Assembly (NCBI GenBank): GCA_902364645.1
Contig: CABJEP010000005.1
Coordinates: 62,001 to 126,000, forward strand
DNA: 64,000 bases
Direction: 5' to 3'
DNA from: Coriobacteriaceae bacterium
GTDB lineage: Bacteria; Actinomycetota; Coriobacteriia; Coriobacteriales; Coriobacteriaceae
In this document: piece after piece, positions 6,744 through 14,217 of the stretch
How positions within the stretch are numbered: position 1 is the first letter of the stretch
Layout of the letters: every line of letters starts with the position of its first letter
Program-made: the position numbers and the translations under genes
Notes under the pieces: model-generated
Database searches by the model: none
The model's input: only the letters and a program-made list of their open reading frames with translations
What the model was told of the DNA's origin: nothing

Positions 6744-9700
6744 ATGAAGATCAAGAACATGAACCGGGGTATGCTTAGCAGGCTGGTTGCCGTCGCAGCG
6801 ATTGTCCTTTGCTGCGTTATGGCGCTGCCAACGGTGGTGCATGCCGAGGACGTGCCCGAGAACAAAAACGAATTCCACATCAAAAACGAGGCTGACTTTT
6901 TGTTGTATGTGGCGCTGTCGCGCGAGCGCGATACGTCCGGCTGGCACGTTTATCTCGATAACGACATTGAGCTCGACAGCGACGACATGAAAGCCATCGT
7001 TGCAAACACTGTTAAGCATCTGTCGTTTGGCAACAAGGAGCATCCGTTTAAGGGCGTGTTCGATGGTCAAAACCACACCGTTGAGGGCCTGAACTACGAT
7101 AAAGACGCTTTTGACCCCGAGCGCGATACGGGATTTTTTGCCGAGACCAACGGTGCCACCATCAAAAACTTCCTGGTCAAGGACGCCAACGTGTGGGCGG
7201 ACTTCCGCGGTGGCATTATCGTGGGCAAGGCCGTCAATACGCGTTTCGAAAACGTTATGGTCATGGAGAGCACGCTGCACGTGACCTGCGCCAACAATGC
7301 TCTCAACCTCATTACCAACGCAGGCTTTGAGGGCGGTCTCATCGCCGGCGAGCTCGACGGCTGTACCCTCTATAACTGCGAGGTACGTGGTGGCCGCGCC
7401 GTTAACAACACGACTTCGGGCGTGCAGGCGCTCGGCGGTGAGGGTCTGTATATGGCGGCGTTTGCCGGCTACGTTGAGAAATCGACTATCGAGTACTGCC
7501 GCGTGACGCCGACGCGTAAGGACGACGGCTCGATTGCCGAGAAGGGCATGACCGACGTCACCAATAAGTACGACGTGGCCATTGGCGCCCTGGGCGGCAA
7601 CAACGTGTACGCCTCGGGCTTTGTGGGCTGCATGGCAGGTGACGCCAAGATCATCGACTGCTTCTCGACGGCCCAGTGCTACAGCTATGCCGCGTCGTAC
7701 GTGGGCGTTGTCGCCGTGACGCGCGCGTGGGCGGGTGGCCTGGCGGGTCGTATTTTAACCAAAGAAGGCAATGAGCTCGTCCGCAGCCACTTTGCAGGTG
7801 ACCTGAGCTCGCGTCAATACAACCCCATCGCCGTGATCCCCATCATCCAAAACGACGTGAACCTGGGCGGTATTGCTGCGCGCGCCAACAAGGGCGACGC
7901 CACGGTCACCGAGTGCTACTTTAAGCCGAGCGTGAGCCTAAACGGCAGCAGCCAGGGTACCGCGGCTAAGAAGAAGATCCCCTCTTTTGGCGGCGACGGT
8001 ACCACCAAGGGCGACGGCTATGGCCCGTGGGACGACGAGCGCTATACCACGCGTGAGCTATGGGAAGAGCACGACTACGACTTCTGTGCCGGCACCATGC
8101 GCTCGACTGCCAATAACGATTATCTGGGCGGCGACCATGCAAACGAATGGGCGATGGATTACAAGCTGAATATCCCCGTGCATGGCCAAAGCGTTAAGGC
8201 GACGATCGATTTTCCCGGTGCGGGTACCGCGACTATTACGGCAACCAAACTCGGTATTGATCAGGCGACCTCGGATCCGTATGCCTTTGCCGTGAGTGCC
8301 GTGCTGGCGGGAACTGCTCAGGTCTTGGCCCAGGGCGATACCTCGGTAACGTTTAAGCAGGAGACCTCTGCAAAGCCTGCCGACCTGAGCGAGGCGAACG
8401 GCGGCTACCGCTTTATGGGCTGGTTCCGCGAGCCCGATGTGCGTGTGAACCGAATTGGACAAGACAACAGCTGGTTTGACGGCAAGACCGATGCCGATGC
8501 TGTGGCTGCTGGCAAGCAGGTCCAGAAGAACGAGGCAAACGACAAAACGTCGACCTATACTGCCGATAACGCGAAGGGGGCCGAGGCCTTTAAGGGCAAC
8601 GACCTCTTTATTGCTTCGTACGAGGCGCAGGTGCTGTTCTATAACGTCAAGGGTGAGATGCTCTCGTGGCAGAGCGGCGAGGCGCACGACAAGTCGACGG
8701 ATTGGTACCGCTATGGTGTCGGTTTAACGCCGGTTGCCCCTGCGGACCGCGGCACTCTATCTGCCAGCGCCACCTTTATTGGTTGGACGACGCAGCCGAG
8801 CGGCGAGGCCGGGATGCATGGCGGTTACGCGGCCATCACCTCGCCTAAGCTTGCCGAGCTAAAAAACGCCGGTGCGTTCTATCCTGCCGGCGCTGAGATC
8901 ACTGTGCTTGGCCCTACCGATTTTTATCCGGTGTACACCGACTATGTGTCGAACATCATGACGGTGTTTGAGGGCAATGAGCAGGATGCAATCGACGATC
9001 AGACTCGGCGCGATGGTGTGGGCAAAACTGACGTTAAGGTTGAGACTGCCGAGGATGGCACCGGTGTGTACACGGTGCGGGTGTGCGACGTGGACAACAA
9101 GCCTTTATCAGAGGACGGTGCGCTGCCCGACGGCTACCGTTTCCTGGGTTGGTATGAAAACAAGGGAACCGAGGATGCCCCGCTTGAGGTGCGCGTAAGC
9201 CGCGATCCCAGCTATACGCTCCCCACCGATGTCGATTTAACCGCGCCGCATACCTACATCGCCCGCTTTGAGTACCGAGTGGATTATTACGTTCGGGCTT
9301 ATACCAACCATGAGTTTACGGACAGCAAGCTACTTTGTTCCGTTTGGAATCGCTATCAAACGCCCTTTGAGGAAAACGTCGGTAGTACCTTCGTGCGTGA
9401 AAACGTCGTCCACTGGGGCCCGGAGCATGTTGACCACGGTATAAAGGATAGTTATGAAACGTGTGGCACACGCTTCACGAAGGAAACCCTTGTCGTGAGT
9501 CCCCTTAACGCGTACTCGCACAACGTTAAAAACGATACGGGAGCCGATACTCTAAAAAACCTCTATGCCGATACCGATTTTCCAGGCGCTGCAACGCTAA
9601 GCGATACTTGGACTTCGGCTTCGCTGAACGTAACGGTCAAACCGGTGAATGATCGCTATCGCCTGAATTTCTGGACGCTTGAGCGCGATGGTGAATATTG

Positions 9701-12242
9701 GACATATGTGAAAAATCCCATCGAGAGCATGGTGCGTACAGATAAGAAGTACTACGTTCGCGCGATGATTACCACGGACGTCAATTTCTACAACAAGGGC
9801 GATAATGTCGTGAGGACTGCCACGCGGCGCTATGAGAGTAACTTGCTGCAGACCAAGGTGAACGGGGCGGATCCGACGTTCACGTATTACTACCCGCATG
9901 TTAATAAGTCGGTTAAAGTGGCCGAAAAGCCAGAAGATGGTGAGAAGGGATCGTATGAGAGCCCCCTGACCCTCGAGTCTTCTCCGACCGATACTGAAAT
10001 GGCCGTGCGGAATCCTAAGGGCGAGCCGGATCCGAGATATAAGTTCTTGGGTTGGATTTCGACCGCCGAGGTCCAGAAGGATTCTCCCGTCTGGAACTAT
10101 ATCTATGATGTCGCCAACGACCCCTATGTGACGAGCGATCCGGAAAAGGCGGCGCCATACTTGGCGACGGATGACTTCAAGGTCACCAAGTGTCAGGATG
10201 CCTATCCCGTCTACGCAAAGTTCGACGTCAACTACACCACCAACCTGCACCGCGCCGGTTTTAATGGCACTTCCGAGGTGAATGTTCCTAGGTATGACAT
10301 CACCCCTAATCTCAATGCGGACAACGATCCCGCCACGGCAACGGTGACTCCTGATATCGAAACGACGGTATACAAGTCCGGCGGCGAGTTATACAAGCTG
10401 AATAAGGTCGAAATCGAACTCCCGAACGGTGAGGTTAAAAAGCTCGAACCTAACGGCGATAACTCGTATTCCTATCAGGTGGAACCCGGCGGAGCCTATA
10501 CATTTGTGGCGTACTATTCGCCGTTGGCGGTCGTGTACCATCTCAATGCCAAAGATGTGGATGGCAAGGTAGCCCAGCAGGGCGATACGCTCGGCAGCCT
10601 TAAGGACGGCATCCCGCTGCCGACGTATAACGTTGGCGACATCGATGATGCAACGAACGCATACAATGCCTTCGTAGGCTGGACGGAAACTAAACCGGCA
10701 TCCGGCAACTGTTATGTCGTTTGGTCGGACGGCCTTCCCATGGTGAATACAAACACTGTGGTTAACGCCCCCATGGAGCTGTACCCGGTCTACCGTGCCA
10801 GCGCGGTAATTGTCCAATCGAATATCGATGCCAATCTGGATAACCCCGATTCCGTGCGTTCTCTTTCGCGCACCGACTCTGGCGATCAAATTTCGCTGGA
10901 AGTAAGAGCTACAGCTGAGGTTGTCGGCATTGACGGCACCAAGTACGACTTTGTCGGCTGGTCGCGCGACTATGAACCCGATGGCAAATACACCCTGTTG
11001 ACCGAAGACGATAAGTATCCCCTCGAGGGTAGTGAACCCTTTAAGGGCGCGACGTATACCGCGGTGTACAAGGTCACGCCGTATAAGGTGCGCTATCACA
11101 GCGTCGACGGGGCGGTCATCTTTACGGCGACGGTCGACTCGGGCGACGAGCGCGCGCAGGACGGTAAGCCTGGCTTTGTCTACACGGTCGATGTTCCCAA
11201 AATGGACGAGAGCGGCAACCCTTTCTACGACAACGACGGCAATCCTGTGATGGAGCAAAAATCCGTGGCGTACGATCCGGACGCCCACTCCAAGATCGTC
11301 GCGCTGCTCGATGAACAGGCTGCTGCCAATGGCGATAAGCGCGAGCTCTTCTTGGAGTGGCGATATGTGGGTGCCGATGGCACTGCAAAGTCTTGGGATG
11401 AGTTCAAGGGCGAGCCAGTCAAGGGCGACATGGACCTGTATCCCGTGACGTATCGCGTGGTTGCCAACGATACGTCTGATCCCGCGAAACCCGTAACCAT
11501 GACCGCGCAGCTTAAATGGCTGCTCGATCCCGCCGCCGCCAACACCGTCGATGACGGTGCCGACCAGGCGCCGTTTAAGGTCTGCTTTGCCGAGCCGTTT
11601 ATGGGAACACAACTGACCGTTACGGTAACGCAGGCAAGCTACGGCCCTGGTGCAGAGGGCGTTTCTGCGGCGGAAAAGCCTGTGAACGGCAAGTTTGTCT
11701 CGCTCTACAGTCTGGGTTCGGGTGGCGGCTCGTTCGACCTGGCCAACCGTCTGGAGTCCAAGAAGACGGGCGAGGGCGATCAGGGCCCCGGCAAAGCCGT
11801 GTTCAACTTTGCCCAGACTCATGCGCTGACGATCGTTAAAAAGACGACCGATGCCAGCGCTATGGGGCAAACGTTCCGCTTTAAGGTAACGCGAAAGATG
11901 TCGCAGGATTCTCCTGCCGAGACGCGCATGGTCGAGGTGAAAGTCGATAAGCAGCAGCCGGAAAACGGTGAGACCTGGTATGTCGGCAGCGTGCAGTTCG
12001 CCGCTCCGGCGGGCATCTATACCGTCGAGGAAGATACGGCTTGGGCATGGCGCTACCGGGGCGAGCTGAGCACGCCGGGCAAGGCGCCCGGTAAAACTGC
12101 CGAGCTGACGATTTCGTCTGCTTCGAGCGCAGGCGACGCCGTGGTGACGTGCGTTAACACGCGCGCGAAGGACAAATGGGTCGATGGTGGCTCGCGTGCC
12201 AAGAATGTTTGGGAAAACGGCACGCTAAGGAGGGAGGACTAG
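6744..12242 (+). CDS. Giant InlB-B-repeat surface adhesin, 1832 aa
   Basis: A standard Sec signal peptide (residues 1-34, ending VVHAED) leads into an N-terminal beta-helix-like region (about 35-420) with GLUG-like turns (TIKNFLVKDANV, FVGCMAGDAKIIDC). A long chain of Listeria-Bacteroides (InlB B) repeats follows, marked by F(M/I/L/V)GW motifs near residues 555, 676, 799, 1100, 1309 and 1402, with weaker copies near 974 and 1537. A C-terminal Cna-B-like domain (about 1690-1810) ends with VVTCVNTR. There is no LPXTG motif or C-terminal membrane helix, so anchoring must depend on partners. ATG 6744 has GGAGG 11 bp upstream. The next gene starts 1 bp after the stop. Probable role: adhesion or matrix, by analogy. 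Confidence 0.85.
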   Translation: MKIKNMNRGMLSRLVAVAAIVLCCVMALPTVVHAEDVPENKNEFHIKNEADFLLYVALSRERDTSGWHVYLDNDIELDSDDMKAIVANTVKHLSFGNKEHPFKGVFDGQNHTVEGLNYDKDAFDPERDTGFFAETNGATIKNFLVKDANVWADFRGGIIVGKAVNTRFENVMVMESTLHVTCANNALNLITNAGFEGGLIAGELDGCTLYNCEVRGGRAVNNTTSGVQALGGEGLYMAAFAGYVEKSTIEYCRVTPTRKDDGSIAEKGMTDVTNKYDVAIGALGGNNVYASGFVGCMAGDAKIIDCFSTAQCYSYAASYVGVVAVTRAWAGGLAGRILTKEGNELVRSHFAGDLSSRQYNPIAVIPIIQNDVNLGGIAARANKGDATVTECYFKPSVSLNGSSQGTAAKKKIPSFGGDGTTKGDGYGPWDDERYTTRELWEEHDYDFCAGTMRSTANNDYLGGDHANEWAMDYKLNIPVHGQSVKATIDFPGAGTATITATKLGIDQATSDPYAFAVSAVLAGTAQVLAQGDTSVTFKQETSAKPADLSEANGGYRFMGWFREPDVRVNRIGQDNSWFDGKTDADAVAAGKQVQKNEANDKTSTYTADNAKGAEAFKGNDLFIASYEAQVLFYNVKGEMLSWQSGEAHDKSTDWYRYGVGLTPVAPADRGTLSASATFIGWTTQPSGEAGMHGGYAAITSPKLAELKNAGAFYPAGAEITVLGPTDFYPVYTDYVSNIMTVFEGNEQDAIDDQTRRDGVGKTDVKVETAEDGTGVYTVRVCDVDNKPLSEDGALPDGYRFLGWYENKGTEDAPLEVRVSRDPSYTLPTDVDLTAPHTYIARFEYRVDYYVRAYTNHEFTDSKLLCSVWNRYQTPFEENVGSTFVRENVVHWGPEHVDHGIKDSYETCGTRFTKETLVVSPLNAYSHNVKNDTGADTLKNLYADTDFPGAATLSDTWTSASLNVTVKPVNDRYRLNFWTLERDGEYWTYVKNPIESMVRTDKKYYVRAMITTDVNFYNKGDNVVRTATRRYESNLLQTKVNGADPTFTYYYPHVNKSVKVAEKPEDGEKGSYESPLTLESSPTDTEMAVRNPKGEPDPRYKFLGWISTAEVQKDSPVWNYIYDVANDPYVTSDPEKAAPYLATDDFKVTKCQDAYPVYAKFDVNYTTNLHRAGFNGTSEVNVPRYDITPNLNADNDPATATVTPDIETTVYKSGGELYKLNKVEIELPNGEVKKLEPNGDNSYSYQVEPGGAYTFVAYYSPLAVVYHLNAKDVDGKVAQQGDTLGSLKDGIPLPTYNVGDIDDATNAYNAFVGWTETKPASGNCYVVWSDGLPMVNTNTVVNAPMELYPVYRASAVIVQSNIDANLDNPDSVRSLSRTDSGDQISLEVRATAEVVGIDGTKYDFVGWSRDYEPDGKYTLLTEDDKYPLEGSEPFKGATYTAVYKVTPYKVRYHSVDGAVIFTATVDSGDERAQDGKPGFVYTVDVPKMDESGNPFYDNDGNPVMEQKSVAYDPDAHSKIVALLDEQAAANGDKRELFLEWRYVGADGTAKSWDEFKGEPVKGDMDLYPVTYRVVANDTSDPAKPVTMTAQLKWLLDPAAANTVDDGADQAPFKVCFAEPFMGTQLTVTVTQASYGPGAEGVSAAEKPVNGKFVSLYSLGSGGGSFDLANRLESKKTGEGDQGPGKAVFNFAQTHALTIVKKTTDASAMGQTFRFKVTRKMSQDSPAETRMVEVKVDKQQPENGETWYVGSVQFAAPAGIYTVEEDTAWAWRYRGELSTPGKAPGKTAELTISSASSAGDAVVTCVNTRAKDKWVDGGSRAKNVWENGTLRRED

Positions 12243-12243
12243 G

Positions 12244-12813
12244 ATGGGTAAGCGCAAGCAGATCGTTGCCCTCCTTGCCGGCGTTCTTCTTTTGGCTGGC
12301 GTTGCCGGCACCTTTGCGTGGCTTTCGGTTACGGGCGTGCTGGTCAACGAGTTTGGCTTTGGTTCGGTGGCGCCCTCGGTAGACGAGAAGCTCAATGGCA
12401 ACGTGAAGAGTGACGTCACGATTACAAACAAGGGCTCGGCTCCGGCATACCTGCGTGCTGCGGTGGATATCTACTGGCAGGACCAGGATGGCGCGCGCCT
12501 GTGGGATGAGCCGGTCGAGGGTACCGACTACGCCATTGTGTGGGGCAACGTGTCCAATGCCTCAACTACTGGCAGCGCCTCGTCTTGGGTTCGCTCGGCC
12601 GACGGGTTCTACTACTGGACGTCTCCTGTTGCGCCGCTCGACAAGACGGGCGTGCTCATCAAGGGCGTGTCCGAGAAGAAGGCAGATGGTAAAAACCTAG
12701 TTGTTGACATCTCGACCCAAGCGATTCAGTCTACGCCCGACGATGCGGTCACCGAGGCATGGAACTGTACGGTCAAAGATGGCGTGCTGGTGCCGCCGCA
12801 CGGAGGTGCGTAA
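12244..12813 (+). CDS. SipW-dependent exported protein (paralogue of 6093 gene)
   Basis: A 189-residue protein with basic start MGKRKQ, a hydrophobic core and a GTFAWLS cleavage region, the clearest SipW signal of the locus. The mature beta domain carries VTITNKGSAPAYLRAAVDI and GFYYWTSP, matching the pattern of the 6093 protein. It lies 1 bp after the adhesin stop (GGAGG overlaps the adhesin 3' end) and 2 bp before the wall-anchored protein, so the four downstream genes form one tightly packed operon. Role inferred: minor subunit or adaptor of the surface structure. Confidence 0.8.
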   Translation: MGKRKQIVALLAGVLLLAGVAGTFAWLSVTGVLVNEFGFGSVAPSVDEKLNGNVKSDVTITNKGSAPAYLRAAVDIYWQDQDGARLWDEPVEGTDYAIVWGNVSNASTTGSASSWVRSADGFYYWTSPVAPLDKTGVLIKGVSEKKADGKNLVVDISTQAIQSTPDDAVTEAWNCTVKDGVLVPPHGGA

Positions 12814-12815
12814 GC

Positions 12816-13514
12816 ATGGCTTTACCGATTTTCAAAGACGTTGCGCGTTCCTTGCGTTGTGTGGTCGCGGCCATTTTCTGCGTGGTCGCGCTCGCCGTTC
12901 CTGCCCGTGCGTTCGCCGATACGCCCTCGATTGCCTATGACGGAAATGCACGCCAGCTAACGGTATCGGGAGCGACGGACTCCTCGGGGGAGCCCGATCT
13001 GTTTCCAGCCTTTAAAGATCTAATGCCCGGCGATGTACGCGAGCAACAGATTGGGGTTCGTGCCACGGGTGTAAAGTCCCAGGTACGTGTGTTTGTGCGG
13101 GCTGTTGTCGATCACGAGACGGCACATCTGCTGTCGCCCATTACCCTAACGGCGTCGGCGGCCGATGCGTCTGCCGGTTGGCTCCAGACGGGAACGCCGG
13201 GCAGCGTGTTTGCCTATCCCACGCAGGTCGCAACGTTTACGAGCGATGGCAGCACGGTACTCAATTTGCAACTAAGTGTCCCGACGTCGGTGGGCAACGA
13301 GCTTGCCGACGCAAACAAGGCAATTCGCTGGGAAATCACCGCCGAAGACGATGGCGAGAAGATCTCCGTACAACCTGCTGGCAGCAAGAAGCCCGGCTTG
13401 CTTGGTCTGGCGGCAACGGGCGACAACACGCTCGCTTTGCTTTTGGTGTTGCTGGCGCTTGCCATCATCGCTTTTATAGCCGCGCTTCTCTTGTCCCGGA
13501 GGAACAAGCGCTAG
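12816..13514 (+). CDS. Cell-wall-anchored protein with LAATG sorting signal
   Basis: A 232-residue protein. A Sec signal peptide (about 1-32, ARAFAD) precedes a beta-rich domain, and the C-terminus has LAATGD followed by a 23-residue hydrophobic helix and the basic tail SRRNKR. That is a sortase sorting signal of the LPXTG class with A replacing P. It could be the wall base that ties the SipW-exported subunits and the unanchored adhesin to the cell; no sortase gene lies in the window, so a housekeeping sortase elsewhere would be needed. ATG 12816 is chosen for GGAGGT 8 bp upstream and a 2-bp gap from the previous stop. A longer upstream frame exists but overlaps the preceding gene. Confidence 0.82.
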   Translation: MALPIFKDVARSLRCVVAAIFCVVALAVPARAFADTPSIAYDGNARQLTVSGATDSSGEPDLFPAFKDLMPGDVREQQIGVRATGVKSQVRVFVRAVVDHETAHLLSPITLTASAADASAGWLQTGTPGSVFAYPTQVATFTSDGSTVLNLQLSVPTSVGNELADANKAIRWEITAEDDGEKISVQPAGSKKPGLLGLAATGDNTLALLLVLLALAIIAFIAALLLSRRNKR

Positions 13515-13535
13515 GTCCATCTTCTAAACGCAACG

Positions 13536-13658
13536 CCCTCCTGGGCGGCGGGCACGAAGTTCCCAGCTCTACAGTCCTGCGCAAGACGAAGGCCACATTA
13601 AGTGGTCTTCTTTGCGTGCGGAACTCGCGATGAACTTCGTGCCCGCCGCCCGGGAGGG
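13536..13658. repeat. Nested palindrome 1 (27-bp outer arms, inner hairpin)
   Basis: Outer arms 13536-13562 and 13632-13658 match at 26 of 27 positions. An inner hairpin at 13588-13610 has the core CACATTAAGTG. It lies 20 bp after the wall-protein stop codon, so it probably ends that transcript, but there is no T-run directly after the arms. Confidence 0.8.
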
Positions 13659-13664
13659 TGTCTC

Positions 13665-13990
13665 TTTATTGATAGAAGGCCTAATAAGCTGATGATTTCA
13701 TGCCTGGATGTATACGGAGTGGGACGGGCTTTCCGGATGGGCGGGGTTTCGGAAAGTGTGTCCCAGAATCGGCGCTCAGAGTGGTCCCCACTTTCCGGTT
13801 GATGTCTTGTCCGGAAACTATGTCCCGGAATTAAGGCTTGGAATGGGATGCACTTTCCGGTTGAGAGCCTTAGCGGAAAGTGCGACCCGGAATTTTCTCT
13901 TGAAGTGGGATGCGCTTTCCCAACAGGCCCTCAAGCGGAAACTGCGTCCCATTCCGAAGGCAGATTCCGGGACACACTTTCCGAATATAA
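13665..13990. repeat. 62-bp hairpin repeat array B (right of SipW locus)
   Basis: Homologous to array A: it begins with the same AAGGCCTAATAAGCTGAT leader and has units at 13720, 13782, 13844, 13906 and 13968, again exactly 62 bp apart. Most units pair GG(A/G)..CTTTCC with GGAAAG..CCC. Arrays A and B are in the same orientation, so they form direct repeats about 9.7 kb apart that bracket the whole surface locus. Confidence 0.85.
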
Positions 13991-13991
13991 A

Positions 13992-14014
13992 GAAGGCCAC
14001 TTAATGTGGCCTTC
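13992..14014. repeat. Hairpin with CACTTAATGTG core
   Basis: A perfect 23-nt palindromic hairpin (GAAGGCCAC-TTAAT-GTGGCCTTC) lies at the end of array B. The same core occurs inside both nested palindromes at 13536-13658 and 14068-14198. Confidence 0.75.
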
Positions 14015-14067
14015 AACTTATATATGTTGCGGATGCTTTCATGACAAGCCGCGCTTCAACACCGAGG

Positions 14068-14198
14068 CGTCTGCCTGGCGACGCGGAATGTAAGGTTCAT
14101 CGCGAGTTCCGCACGAGCCGGAGAGCACTTAATGTGCTCTCCGTGCGAGCAGGACTGTCCGAGCAGGGAACCTTACATTCCGCGCCGCCAGGCAGACG
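14068..14198. repeat. Nested palindrome 2 (31-bp outer arms, inner hairpin)
   Basis: Outer arms 14068-14098 and 14168-14198 match at 30 of 31 positions. The inner hairpin 14119-14143 has the core CACTTAATGTG. It lies between the surface locus and the convergent LTA-synthase-like gene, so it may act as a bidirectional terminator. No coding frame of merit was seen in 13515-14217. Confidence 0.82.
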
Positions 14199-14217
14199 AA
14201 CCAGTTAAGACGTGTCG

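Noticed and set aside
12816..13514. Sortase gene within the surface locus
   Set aside because: No protein with a TLXTC-type sortase motif is encoded anywhere in the window.
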